The notes beneath the pieces were generated by a model, which made no database searches, had not been told where the DNA came from, and saw only the letters and a program-made list of their open reading frames with translations. A DNA stretch of 64,000 bases, from contig JAEWFF010000056.1 in NCBI GenBank assembly GCA_023388965.1, positions 62,001 to 126,000 on the forward strand, written 5' to 3'. This document shows positions 24,843-32,586 of this stretch, piece by piece. The first letter of the stretch is position 1; the number at the start of each line of letters is the position of its first letter. The position numbers and the translations under genes are program-made. Source of the stretch: Pseudomonadota bacterium. Its GTDB lineage: Bacteria; Pseudomonadota; Alphaproteobacteria; Rhizobiales; Methylopilaceae.

Positions 24843-26840
24843 TCAGCGCCCAAGTTTTGATTTCGCGGCTTCCACGACGGCGTCCGCCGTGATGCCGAAT
24901 TTCTTGAAGACTTCCGCCGCCGGCCCCGACGCGCCGAAGCTCGTCATGCCGACGAATGCGCCGTCGCTGCCGATGATCTGGTCCCAGCCCATCCGGATGG
25001 CGGCCTCGACGCCGATCTTCACCTTCGCCGTGCCGATCACTTCGGCACGATATTCGGCGGATTGCTCGGCGAAAAGGTCCATGCAGGGCACGGAGACGAT
25101 TCGGGTCGGAATGCCGGATTTCTCCAGCGCCTCGCGTGCCTCGACGGCCAGCGACACTTCCGAGCCGGACGCGAAGATCGCGACCTCGGCCTCGCTGGAA
25201 GCCGCGCGCAGTTCGTAGGCGCCGCGGGCGGTGAGATTCTTCGCGCCGGGTTCGAGCCGCGCCTGTTTGAGGTTCTGGCGCGTCAGCGCGAGAACGCTCG
25301 GGCGGCCGGTATTTCGGACCGCGAGTTCCCAGGCTTCCGCCGTCTCGATCGTGTCGGCCGGGCGGAAGACGAGCAGGTTCGGAATGGCGCGCAGCGCCGC
25401 GACATGCTCGACCGGCTGATGGGTCGGCCCGTCCTCGCCGACGCCGATGGAATCGTGCGTGAAGACGAAGATGGAGCGGATGCCCATGAGTGCGGCAAGG
25501 CGCACCGAGGGGCGGCAGTAATCGGAGAAGACGAGGAAAGTGCCGCCGGCCGGGACGAGCCCGCCATGCAGCGCGATGCCGTTCATCGCGGCCGCCATTC
25601 CGTGCTCGCGGATGCCCCAGCGGACATAGCGGCCGTTGTAATCGCCGGGCGCGATGTCCTCGAACGCCTTGACCTTGGTGTTGTTGGACGGCGTCAGGTC
25701 CGCCGAGCCGGAAATCAGTTCCGGCAGAGCATCGGCGATGGCTTCCAGAACGAGTTCGGACGATTTGCGCGTCGCCACTTCCTGCGGCGCGTCGAACATG
25801 CGCTCCTTGAGGGATTGGATGGCGGCGGTGAATTCGGCCGGCACTTCGCCGGACAGGCGGCGTTCGAACTCGCCGCGGCGGGCCGGGTCGAGCGCCTTGA
25901 AGCTTTTGTCCCATTCGGCATGGGCGTGGCGCGAACGCAGGCCCGCAATGCGCCATGCATCGCGCACATCGGTGGGAATCTCAAACGGCGCGGCGTCCCA
26001 GCCGAGCGCCTTGCGGGTTTCGGCGATTTCCTCGGCGCCGAGCGGCGAGCCGTGGGCCGAGGCCTTGCCGGCCTTGTGCGGTGAGCCGAAGCCGATCACG
26101 GTCTTGCAGGCGATCAGGGTCGGCTTGTCGCTTTTCTGCGCTTCGGTGATGGCGGCGGCGATGGCCTCGGGATCGTGGCCGTCGACATGCACGGCGTTCC
26201 AGTTCGCGGCCTTGAAGCGCGCGACCTGATCGACCGAATCCGACAGCGACAGCGGGCCGTCGATGGAGATGCTGTTGTCGTCCCACAGAACGATCAGCCG
26301 GTTCAGCTTCAGATGGCCGGCAATGCCGATGCTCTCCTGGCTGATGCCTTCCATGAGGTCGCCGTCGGAGGCCAGGACATAGGTGTAATGATCGACGACA
26401 TCGGAGCCGAACTGGGCGGACAGAATGCGTTCGGCGAGCGCCATGCCGACGGCATTGCCGAGGCCCTGGCCGAGCGGGCCGGTCGTGGTTTCGACCCCGA
26501 GCGTCTCGAAGTTTTCCGGATGGCCGGGCGTGTGCGAGCCGAGCTGGCGGAACTTCTTGATGTCCTCGATCGAAACGCTCTCATACCCCGTGAGGTGCAG
26601 CAAGGCGTAGAGCAGCATGGAGCCGTGGCCGGCCGACAGGACGAAACGGTCCCGGTCGGGCCAATGCGGCGCCATCGGATCGAATTTCAGGAAGCGGGAG
26701 AACAGGACGGTCGCAATGTCCGCGGCGCCCATCGGCAGGCCGGGATGGCCGGATTTGGCCTTCTCCACGGCGTCCATTGCCAGAAACCGAATGGCATTGG
26801 CCATGCGGTCATGTTTTTCACGCGTGATCTCAGTCGGCAT
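24843..26840 (-). CDS. tkt: transketolase
   Basis: Thiamine-diphosphate enzyme of the pentose-phosphate and Calvin pathways, 665 residues. SGHPGLPMGAADIA, the TDP-binding block from GDGDLMEGISQE-type sequence (here SDGDLMEGISQES), then EHGMAAAMNGIALHGG and the VFTHDSIGVGEDGPTHQPVEH signature are all present. ATG at 26840 gives the normal MPTEITREKHDRMANAIRF start. First gene of the four-gene carbon operon. Confidence 0.97.
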   Translation of the reverse strand: MPTEITREKHDRMANAIRFLAMDAVEKAKSGHPGLPMGAADIATVLFSRFLKFDPMAPHWPDRDRFVLSAGHGSMLLYALLHLTGYESVSIEDIKKFRQLGSHTPGHPENFETLGVETTTGPLGQGLGNAVGMALAERILSAQFGSDVVDHYTYVLASDGDLMEGISQESIGIAGHLKLNRLIVLWDDNSISIDGPLSLSDSVDQVARFKAANWNAVHVDGHDPEAIAAAITEAQKSDKPTLIACKTVIGFGSPHKAGKASAHGSPLGAEEIAETRKALGWDAAPFEIPTDVRDAWRIAGLRSRHAHAEWDKSFKALDPARRGEFERRLSGEVPAEFTAAIQSLKERMFDAPQEVATRKSSELVLEAIADALPELISGSADLTPSNNTKVKAFEDIAPGDYNGRYVRWGIREHGMAAAMNGIALHGGLVPAGGTFLVFSDYCRPSVRLAALMGIRSIFVFTHDSIGVGEDGPTHQPVEHVAALRAIPNLLVFRPADTIETAEAWELAVRNTGRPSVLALTRQNLKQARLEPGAKNLTARGAYELRAASSEAEVAIFASGSEVSLAVEAREALEKSGIPTRIVSVPCMDLFAEQSAEYRAEVIGTAKVKIGVEAAIRMGWDQIIGSDGAFVGMTSFGASGPAAEVFKKFGITADAVVEAAKSKLGR

Positions 26841-26898
26841 ATCGCAAAACCGCGCGTCGAAATGGGGCCGGGAGCAGCCTTCGGCACGGGTGGGGGAC

Positions 26899-26925
26899 AT
26901 CTAGCATTCCTGCCCGCTTAGTCAA
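26899..26925 (-). promoter_or_regulatory. possible promoter of the tkt operon
   Basis: On the minus strand TTGACT (26925-26920) is followed 16-17 nt later by TAGATG-like sequence about 60 bp upstream of the tkt start. The -10 match is weak. Confidence 0.35.
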
Positions 26926-26985
26926 CGCGACGTAAGAGTTGTCTCAGCTTCGGGCTGCAAGCTGGTGACGACCAAGGCAAACCGA

Positions 26986-27015
26986 TTGACGCGTCCGTGA
27001 CGCGGCCTTCATAAT
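26986..27015 (+). promoter_or_regulatory. likely promoter of the DUF4164-zapA unit
   Basis: TTGACG (26986-26991) and CATAAT (27010-27015) are separated by 18 bp, about 100 bp upstream of the DUF4164 start. It is the best sigma70-type match in this intergenic region. Confidence 0.55.
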
Positions 27016-27115
27016 TCGACCTGGGCGGGCATTTAGCCGATCTAATTGTAGCCAACTAAATTGCGTGCACCTTCAGGCCCCAAAGCGCGGCGGGCTGCCG
27101 GGGAGTAGATTGCGT

Positions 27116-27391
27116 ATGAGGGACACCGCACTCGGAGTGGCCCTCCGCCGGCTGGAATCGGCCGTCGGAGTGCTGGAGGCGGCATCGGCGCGAGCGCTCG
27201 ATGCGCGCCGCAGCGGCGCGGAACGGGAAGCGGAACTCGCGCTTCTGGAGGACGACCGCGCCCGGCTTGCGGAAGAGCTCGACAGTTCGAATGCACGCAC
27301 AGCGCGTGTGGAAGCCACCAATCGCGAAGTCGCAAGGCGCCTCGACCGCGCCATCGACACCATTCGCGATGTCCTCAAGAGCAGCGAGTAA
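27116..27391 (+). CDS. DUF4164 family coiled-coil protein
   Basis: 91-residue, almost wholly helical protein: MRDTALGVALRRLESAVGVLE, then a charged coiled coil with EDDRARLAEELDSS. DUF4164 proteins are found next to zapA in Rhizobiales and are of unknown function; a role with the division ring is an inference from location. Start at ATG 27116 with GGGGAG about 10 nt upstream. It is 11 bp from zapA. Confidence 0.85.
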   Translation: MRDTALGVALRRLESAVGVLEAASARALDARRSGAEREAELALLEDDRARLAEELDSSNARTARVEATNREVARRLDRAIDTIRDVLKSSE

Positions 27392-27402
27392 AAAGACCGG
27401 GC

Positions 27403-27789
27403 ATGGCCGAAGTCACCCTCACCATCGCCGGACGCAATTACCGAATGGCCTGCGATGACGGGCAGGAGGCCCATCTGGCCGATCTCGGCGAAATGGTCAG
27501 CCGCAAGATCGAGGACATGCGTTCGAGCTTCGGCGAGATCGGCGATATGCGCCTGACGGTCATGGCCGCGATCGTGGTGGCGGACGAGCTTTCGGCCGCG
27601 CGCCGCCACGCCGCGGCGCAGGACGACAAGCTGAAACGGCTGGCCAATGCCGACGGGCAGGCGCTGGCAGCGAACGAAAGCGAGATCGCCGAGGCGGTGG
27701 AGTTGATCGACCACCTCGCCGAGCGGCTCGAAATACTGGCCGCCGATCTCCGAACCCGCACGCGGGGCGCTGGCGCCGGGGGGCGCTAG
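27403..27789 (+). CDS. zapA: cell division protein ZapA
   Basis: FtsZ-associated protein of 128 residues that cross-links FtsZ filaments at the division ring. The N-terminal MAEVTLTIAGRNYRMACDDGQEAHL block is the ZapA signature; a long C-terminal helix mediates dimerisation. As in many proteobacteria it is followed by 6S RNA and the 5-formyl-THF cyclo-ligase gene. Confidence 0.94.
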   Translation: MAEVTLTIAGRNYRMACDDGQEAHLADLGEMVSRKIEDMRSSFGEIGDMRLTVMAAIVVADELSAARRHAAAQDDKLKRLANADGQALAANESEIAEAVELIDHLAERLEILAADLRTRTRGAGAGGR

Positions 27790-27790
27790 G

Positions 27791-27946
27791 CACTACATTC
27801 TGCAGGCGGTACTGCGGGACGCGTCTGGAAACATGTATCCCCGGGGCCTTATCGATCTCTAAGGGAGCTGTCCCTGTCCTTGCCCCTGGGCTTGGGCATC
27901 ACGGCGCCCACCTACACTGGTAGGTGTCCCGGGATCGAAAAATTCC
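27791..27946 (+). ncRNA. ssrS: 6S RNA (alphaproteobacterial type)
   Basis: The gap between zapA and the 5-FTHF cyclo-ligase gene is the conserved 6S location. The central region CTTATCGATCTCTAAGGGAG (from 27848) followed by CTGTCCC matches the alphaproteobacterial 6S core that mimics an open promoter and binds the sigma70 holoenzyme. The 3' end has a CACCTAC/GTAGGTG hairpin (about 27909-27926). End positions are approximate. Confidence 0.85.
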
Positions 27947-27972
27947 GACGGTCATCGCGGTCCGCACAATTT

Positions 27973-28137
27973 CGCCTCTCCCGTTTACGGGAGAGGTCGG
28001 CACGCCGCGAAGCGGCGGCCGGGTGAGGGGGACATTGTCTCAACATCGCGCCGTTACAGTCTTGAGCGCTTCGCGCCACCCCTCATCCCGCTCGCTGCTG
28101 TGCAGCGAGTCGGCCTTCTCCCTCGTCGGGGAGAAGG
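27973..28137. repeat. CTCTCCC-type intergenic palindromic repeat
   Basis: Starts with the perfect hairpin CCTCTCCCGT/ACGGGAGAGG (27975-27996, loop TT), then CGAAGCGGCGGCCGGGTGAGGGG. It ends with CCTTCTCCC/GGGGAGAAGG arms. The final GGGGAGAAGG (28128-28137) lies one base before the start codon of the next gene and is its only ribosome-binding site. Confidence 0.83.
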
Positions 28138-28138
28138 C

Positions 28139-28729
28139 ATGACCGAAAAATCCGCCATACGCGCCGCGAAGATCGCACTGCGCAGGGCAATCGGCGCGGA
28201 GGATGCGCGCAGCGCCGCCGAAAGCGCCGCGGATCATGCGATGACCTTGCTGCAAGGCGCCGGCGGCGTGCATGGCCGGACCGTCGCGCTTTACATGCCC
28301 ATACAGAACGAACTCGACACGCGGCCGCTGGAAGGCCGGCTGCGCGATGCGGGCGCGCGCCTTGCGTTGCCGCGCGTGCGGACGGATGGCGAGCCCATGA
28401 CCTTCCGGGAATGGCGCTCGGACGATGCGCTCCATAAAGGCTATGGCGGCATAAGGGAGCCCGCCGAAGACGCGGCGGAGCTTGTTCCGGATATCGTCGT
28501 GGTTCCTCTTTCGGCCTTCGACCGGCGCGGTTTCCGCGTGGGTTACGGCAAGGGTCATTACGACCGCACGCTCGGGCCGCTCGAGCGCGGTGTGCGTCCG
28601 CTGACCCTTGGCTATGCCTTTGCCGTGCAGGAAGTGGAGGAAGTGCCGCGCGAACTGCACGACGTACCGCTCGACGCCGTGGTAACCGAGGTGGAAATCA
28701 TCCGTTGCAATCTTTGGAATCAGGTATGA
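28139..28729 (+). CDS. 5-formyltetrahydrofolate cyclo-ligase
   Basis: ATP-dependent enzyme converting 5-formyl-THF to 5,10-methenyl-THF. 196 residues. Basic N-terminal helix (AIRAAKIALRRAIG), substrate block PIQNELDTRPL and the ATP/Mg motif GYGKGHYDRTL are present. The ATG at 28139 was chosen over upstream starts inside the repeat. Its ribosome-binding site is formed by the repeat end. Its stop overlaps the next gene by ATGA. Confidence 0.94.
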   Translation: MTEKSAIRAAKIALRRAIGAEDARSAAESAADHAMTLLQGAGGVHGRTVALYMPIQNELDTRPLEGRLRDAGARLALPRVRTDGEPMTFREWRSDDALHKGYGGIREPAEDAAELVPDIVVVPLSAFDRRGFRVGYGKGHYDRTLGPLERGVRPLTLGYAFAVQEVEEVPRELHDVPLDAVVTEVEIIRCNLWNQV

Positions 28730-29199
28730 ACCCTAATCTTCCTTTGGCTGTGCAATACATCCAAGCTCTTGGCCCAGCATTCGTTGCAGGGGTTGCTCTA
28801 GTAATTACAGTAGTGATTCAGGCGCGCATGCTGAGTGTTGCTCGACAGAAAAACAAGATGGAGCTATTTGATCGACGTTACGAGCTATATGAAAAGGCTC
28901 GAATGTTTATAAGTGTTGTGCTGTCGCAAGGTGAAAACTACAATGAGCGTTCATTTAATGGCTTTAAAGAGCTTCATGCTGCCCGGTTTCTTTTCAAGCC
29001 TGAAGTGTACGGCCTCTTGTTAGAAATTGCCCAACTAGGGGACGCGATTTACTTCGCGAACGAAGTCGAGTGGAAAAGCGCCGAGGCGGAGAAAGCAAAA
29101 AAGGAAAGACTAGAGGCAAGAAAAAAATTAATCGAGTATTCTAACACGCTTCATGAGAAGTTTAATCCGTACATGACACTTGGGCGTGTGACCGACTAA
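28726..29199 (+). CDS. AT-rich orphan: single-span membrane protein with cytoplasmic helical domain
   Basis: 157-residue protein, not assigned to a named family. A hydrophobic segment (about 10-36, YIQALGPAFVAGVALVITVV) is followed by KMELFDRRYELYEKARMFI, a pattern common in orphan membrane proteins, and a charged helical C-terminal part. Base use differs sharply from its neighbours: the 60 bases from 28861 contain 23 G+C and those from 28921 contain 24, in a window that is otherwise clearly GC-rich. It is joined to both neighbours by overlaps (ATGA upstream, TAATG downstream). Probably acquired. Confidence 0.85.
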   Translation: MNPNLPLAVQYIQALGPAFVAGVALVITVVIQARMLSVARQKNKMELFDRRYELYEKARMFISVVLSQGENYNERSFNGFKELHAARFLFKPEVYGLLLEIAQLGDAIYFANEVEWKSAEAEKAKKERLEARKKLIEYSNTLHEKFNPYMTLGRVTD

Positions 29200-30017
29200 T
29201 GCGCATTCTCTTCCTCGGCGATCTCGTCGGCCGCACCGGGCGTCAGGTCGCTCTCGATCATATCCCGAAGCTGCGCCGGCAGTGGAACATCGACCTTCTC
29301 GTCGTCAATGGCGAGAACGCGGCCGGCGGTTTCGGCATCAATGAAGACATTTACGAGAGCCTGATCGAAGCCGGCGCGGACGCGGTGACGCTTGGCAACC
29401 ATTCCTTCGACCAGCGCGAAACGCTGGTCTATATCGAGCGCGCCGACCGGCTGATCCGACCCGCCAATTTTCCGCCGGGCACGCCGGGGCGCGGCAGCGC
29501 GCTGATCGACCTGCATGACGGGCGGCGCGCGCTGGTCGTGAACCTCATGGGGCGTACCTACATGGAGCCGCTGGACGATCCGTTCGCGATCGCCGAGCGC
29601 GAGCTTGCGGCATGTCCGCTCGGGCAGGGGGCGGATGCGATCCTGATCGATTTTCACGCCGAGGCGACGAGCGAAAAGCAGAGTTTCGGCTATTTCGTCG
29701 ACGGGCGCGTCTCGGTCGTGACCGGAACCCATACCCATGTTCCGACCGCCGATCACCAGATCCTGCCCGGCGGCACGGCGTACATATCCGATGCCGGCAT
29801 GTGCGGCGATTACGATTCGGTGCTCGGCATGGACAAGGACGAACCGCTGCGGCGCTTCACGCGCAAGATTCCGGCCGGGCGCTTCGAGCCCGCGACCGGC
29901 GAGGCGACCCTGTGCGGACTTGCGGTCGAGACCGATGACGCGACGGGGCTTGCGGTAAGGATCGCGCCGGTGCGCATCGGCCCGCGGCTGGAGAATGTCG
30001 TGCCGGGGTTCTGGTAA
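29199..30017 (+). CDS. YmdB-like metallophosphoesterase (TIGR00282 family)
   Basis: 272-residue calcineurin-fold phosphodiesterase. Metal ligands are visible in MRILFLGDLVGR (D8), NGENAAGG (E39, N40), GNHSFDQ (N67, H68) and TGTHTHVPTAD. Bacillus YmdB hydrolyses 2',3'-cyclic nucleotides and affects RNA turnover and biofilm; the alphaproteobacterial role is not known. It starts in a 1-bp overlap with the AT-rich orphan. Confidence 0.92.
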   Translation: MRILFLGDLVGRTGRQVALDHIPKLRRQWNIDLLVVNGENAAGGFGINEDIYESLIEAGADAVTLGNHSFDQRETLVYIERADRLIRPANFPPGTPGRGSALIDLHDGRRALVVNLMGRTYMEPLDDPFAIAERELAACPLGQGADAILIDFHAEATSEKQSFGYFVDGRVSVVTGTHTHVPTADHQILPGGTAYISDAGMCGDYDSVLGMDKDEPLRRFTRKIPAGRFEPATGEATLCGLAVETDDATGLAVRIAPVRIGPRLENVVPGFW

Positions 30018-30020
30018 ATC

Positions 30021-30148
30021 CTTCATCCTGAGCCGCGCGCTTTGCGCGAGTCCGGCTCAGGATGAGGTTTGCGGGTCCGGCGAGCGCGTCCCTCATCCCG
30101 CTCGCATCTTCGATGCGAGTCGACCTTCTCCCTCGTCGGGGAGAAGGT
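30021..30148. repeat. intergenic palindromic repeats downstream of the YmdB-like gene
   Basis: First unit: CTTCATCCTGAGCCGCGCGC...CGGCTCAGGATGAGG (30021-30066). Second unit: CCCTCATCCCGCTCGCATC...GATGCGAGTCG with end hairpin CCTTCTCCC/GGGGAGAAGG to 30148. Both belong to the families repeated elsewhere in the window. Confidence 0.8.
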
Positions 30149-30225
30149 GGCTTGGCTCGCGGCCCTTCGACGCTTTATAACCGCGCCCGACATCCATCAT
30201 TCCAGGACTTCGGGGGCGCCTCGGC

Positions 30226-30975
30226 ATGGCCGGCCATTCGCAATTCAAGAACATCATGCACCGCAAGGGGCGTCAGGATGCCCAGCGGTCCAAGCTGTTT
30301 TCCAAGCTCGCCAAGGAAATCACGGTGGCGGCCAAGATGGGCATGCCCGATCCCAACATGAATCCGCGCCTGCGCCTCGCCGTGAACGAGGCCAAGGCGA
30401 ATTCCATGCCCAAGGACAATATCGAGCGCGCCATCAAGAAGGCGCTCGGCGGCGAGGGCGAGAATTATGAAGAGGTGCGCTATGAGGGCTACGGCCCCGG
30501 CGGCGTCGCCGTCATCGTCGAGACCCTGACGGACAACCGCAACCGCACGGGCGGTGCGGTGCGCTCCTATTTCACCAAATCGGGCGGCGCTTTGGGCGAA
30601 ACCGGCTCGGTCGGCTTCATGTTCAACCATGTCGGCGAGATCGTCTATCCGGTCGCGGCGGGCTCGGAGGACGCGATTCTGGAAGCGGCCATCGAGGCCG
30701 GGGCGGAAGATGCCGCTTCCGATGCCGAGCGCCACGTCATCACCTGCGCGTTCGAGGATCTGAACGAGGTATCGAAGGCGCTGGAAGGCGTGCTCGGCGA
30801 GCCGGAAAGCGCCAGGGCCGTCTGGCGCGCGGCGACGACGACCGCGCTCGACGAGGAAAAGGCGCAGTCCATGCTGAAGCTCATCGCCGCGCTGGAAGAC
30901 GACGACGACGTGCAGAACGTCTATTCAAACTTCGAAGTCTCCGACGAGATCATGGCCCGCCTGACGGCAGCCTGA
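30226..30975 (+). CDS. yebC: YebC/PmpR family DNA-binding regulator
   Basis: 249-residue protein of a universal family: some members are transcription regulators, others help ribosomes translate proline stretches. MAGHSQFKNIMHRKGRQDAQRSK, KANSMPKDNIERAIKK and YEGYGPGGVAVIVE are the conserved blocks. It is located next to ruvC, the usual arrangement. Role here is inferred from family. Confidence 0.95.
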   Translation: MAGHSQFKNIMHRKGRQDAQRSKLFSKLAKEITVAAKMGMPDPNMNPRLRLAVNEAKANSMPKDNIERAIKKALGGEGENYEEVRYEGYGPGGVAVIVETLTDNRNRTGGAVRSYFTKSGGALGETGSVGFMFNHVGEIVYPVAAGSEDAILEAAIEAGAEDAASDAERHVITCAFEDLNEVSKALEGVLGEPESARAVWRAATTTALDEEKAQSMLKLIAALEDDDDVQNVYSNFEVSDEIMARLTAA

Positions 30976-31035
30976 GGCGCGGCCTTTCCGATCATACCAA
31001 AGGCGTAGAAGGGCAGGCGAACGGCCCGCGCGGTT

Positions 31036-31050
31036 TTAACTGTTCGTTAA
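31036..31050. promoter_or_regulatory. perfect CtrA-type box upstream of ruvC
   Basis: TTAA-CTGTTCG-TTAA matches the consensus TTAA-N7-TTAA of the cell-cycle regulator CtrA. It lies in the 309-bp yebC-ruvC gap. A one-mismatch copy, TTAA-CTGGACG-TGAA, is at 31244-31258, 26 bp before the ruvC start. No other gene is visible in this gap. Confidence 0.6.
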
Positions 31051-31145
31051 AACAATCTATGGATGTATTCATCTCGGAAATTATACAACTTTGGGTTTAG
31101 ACGTTTCCGCCCATTCCCCAGCCCCCCAAGCGGCGGAGGCGTTGA

Positions 31146-31178
31146 AAAGGCCGGGCCTTCGGGTCCGGCCTTCTTTTT
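31146..31178 (+). terminator. rho-independent terminator between yebC and ruvC
   Basis: The stem AAGGCCGG/CCGGCCTT (31147-31154 with 31165-31172) with inner GCC TTC GGGT is followed by CTTTTT. It lies about 170 bp after the yebC stop and ahead of ruvC. Confidence 0.75.
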
Positions 31179-31284
31179 CGCCTCCGGCTCGCACGTCCGG
31201 TTTTCGGGAAAATTCCGCGGGAAGCCAGCCCGCCCGGCGCGGCTTAACTGGACGTGAACGTGGTTTCGGGTATTCGTTCACGTT

Positions 31285-31797
31285 ATGGTCCCGTCCACGA
31301 TTCGCATTCTCGGGCTCGATCCCGGTCTTCGCCGCACCGGCTGGGGCGTCATCGAAAGCCTCGGCAACCGGCTGACCTATGTCGGCTGCGGCCAGATCGT
31401 GCCCGATCAGTCGCTGCCACTGGGCCAGAGGCTGGCGGCGCTGCATGAGGGGCTGGCGGCCATCATCCGCGAATTTTCGCCCGACGAGGCGGCGGTGGAG
31501 GAAACCTTCGTGAACCAGAACCCGGTTTCGACGCTGAAGCTCGGCCAGGCGCGCGGAATCGCCATGCTGGCGCCGGCGCAGGCCGGCCTGTCGGTCGCCG
31601 AATACAAACCCAATCTCGTGAAGAAGACGGTGGTCGGCTCCGGCCACGCCGCTAAGGAACAGATCGGCATGATGATCTCCGTGCTGCTGCCGAAAGCGGG
31701 GACGGTCGGCACCGATGCCGCCGACGCGCTGGCGATCGCGATCACGCACGCGCATCATCGCATTCCGGCCTCTCTGGCCAGGGCGGTGGGCGCATGA
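31285..31797 (+). CDS. ruvC: Holliday junction resolvase RuvC
   Basis: Endonuclease of 170 residues that cuts Holliday junctions. Catalytic acids: D12 in ILGLDPGLRRTGWG, Glu in DEAAVEETFVNQN, and the Asp pair in GTDAADALAIAITHAHH. ATG at 31285 gives a short leader before the conserved RILGLDPG. It overlaps ruvA by ATGA. Confidence 0.97.
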   Translation: MVPSTIRILGLDPGLRRTGWGVIESLGNRLTYVGCGQIVPDQSLPLGQRLAALHEGLAAIIREFSPDEAAVEETFVNQNPVSTLKLGQARGIAMLAPAQAGLSVAEYKPNLVKKTVVGSGHAAKEQIGMMISVLLPKAGTVGTDAADALAIAITHAHHRIPASLARAVGA

Positions 31798-32411
31798 TCG
31801 GTAAATTGCGGGGCATTCTCGATTCGACCGGCGAGGACTGGGCAATCGTGGACGTGCAGGGCGTCGGCTATGTGGTGCATTGCAGTGCGCGCACGCTCGC
31901 CGGCCTGCCGGGCGCGGGGGAAGCGGTGTCGCTGTCCATCGAGACTTATGTGCGCGAGGACCAGATAAGGCTGTTCGGTTTTGCCAGCGACGGCGAGCGC
32001 GAATGGTTCCGCCTGCTGCAGACCGTGCAGGGCGTCGGCGCGAAAGTCGCTCTGTCCATACTCGGCATCATGAAGGCGTCCGATCTCGCCAATGCCATCG
32101 CCTTGCAGGACAAGGCCGCGGTGGCGCGCGCGCCCGGCGTCGGGCCTAAGGTCGCCGCGCGCGTCGTTGCGGAACTCAAGGACAAGGCGCCGGCCTTCGC
32201 CAGCGTGGATTCGAACGTCATCCGCCTGCAGGACGAGATCGGCGACCGGCGTGCGCCGCAGCCGGTGGCCGATGCCGTCTCGGCGCTGGTCAATCTCGGC
32301 TACAGCCAGATCCAGGCATCGCAGGCCGTCTCCAGCGCGATGAAGAAAGCGGGGGAGGATGCGGACACTGCGGCCCTGATCCGGCTCGGGCTGAAGGAGC
32401 TTGCGGCGTGA
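31794..32411 (+). CDS. ruvA: Holliday junction branch migration protein RuvA
   Basis: Junction-binding tetramer of 205 residues that positions RuvB. OB-fold start MIGKLRGILDSTGEDWAIVDVQGVGY, two helix-hairpin-helix motifs (LQTVQGVGAKVALSIL and APGVGPKVAARVVAEL), then the RuvB-interacting C-terminal domain (ADAVSALVNLGYSQIQA). Start overlaps the ruvC stop. Confidence 0.97.
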   Translation: MIGKLRGILDSTGEDWAIVDVQGVGYVVHCSARTLAGLPGAGEAVSLSIETYVREDQIRLFGFASDGEREWFRLLQTVQGVGAKVALSILGIMKASDLANAIALQDKAAVARAPGVGPKVAARVVAELKDKAPAFASVDSNVIRLQDEIGDRRAPQPVADAVSALVNLGYSQIQASQAVSSAMKKAGEDADTAALIRLGLKELAA

Positions 32412-32430
32412 GCGGGCGTAGTTGCAGTTT

Positions 32431-32573
32431 CGCCTCTCCCGTTCACGGGAGAGGCCGAGTCGCCGAAGGCGACCGGGTGAGGGGAATCGATACCCTCCTG
32501 CGCGCGCGGCTTTCCCCTCACCTCGCTCGCAGGCTTCCGCCTGCGAGTCGTCCTCTCCCGCAAGCGGGAGAGG
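32431..32573. repeat. CTCTCCC-type palindromic repeat between ruvA and ruvB
   Basis: Flanked by two perfect hairpins, CCTCTCCCGT/ACGGGAGAGG (32433-32454) and CCTCTCCCGC/GCGGGAGAGG (32552-32573). It interrupts the otherwise tight ruvA-ruvB junction. The right hairpin ends 13 bp before the ruvB ATG and, with the next bases AGAGG, supplies a purine-rich ribosome-binding region. Confidence 0.85.
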
Positions 32574-32586
32574 AGAGGGCCGCATC

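Noticed and set aside
27838..27950. Riboswitch or plain terminator downstream of zapA
   Set aside because: The central CTTATCGATCTCTAAGGGAG sequence and location fit 6S RNA better than a riboswitch; the 3' hairpin lacks a T-run.
31063..31257. 64-codon frame upstream of ruvC
   Set aside because: It crosses a rho-independent terminator hairpin and its composition is non-coding in character.
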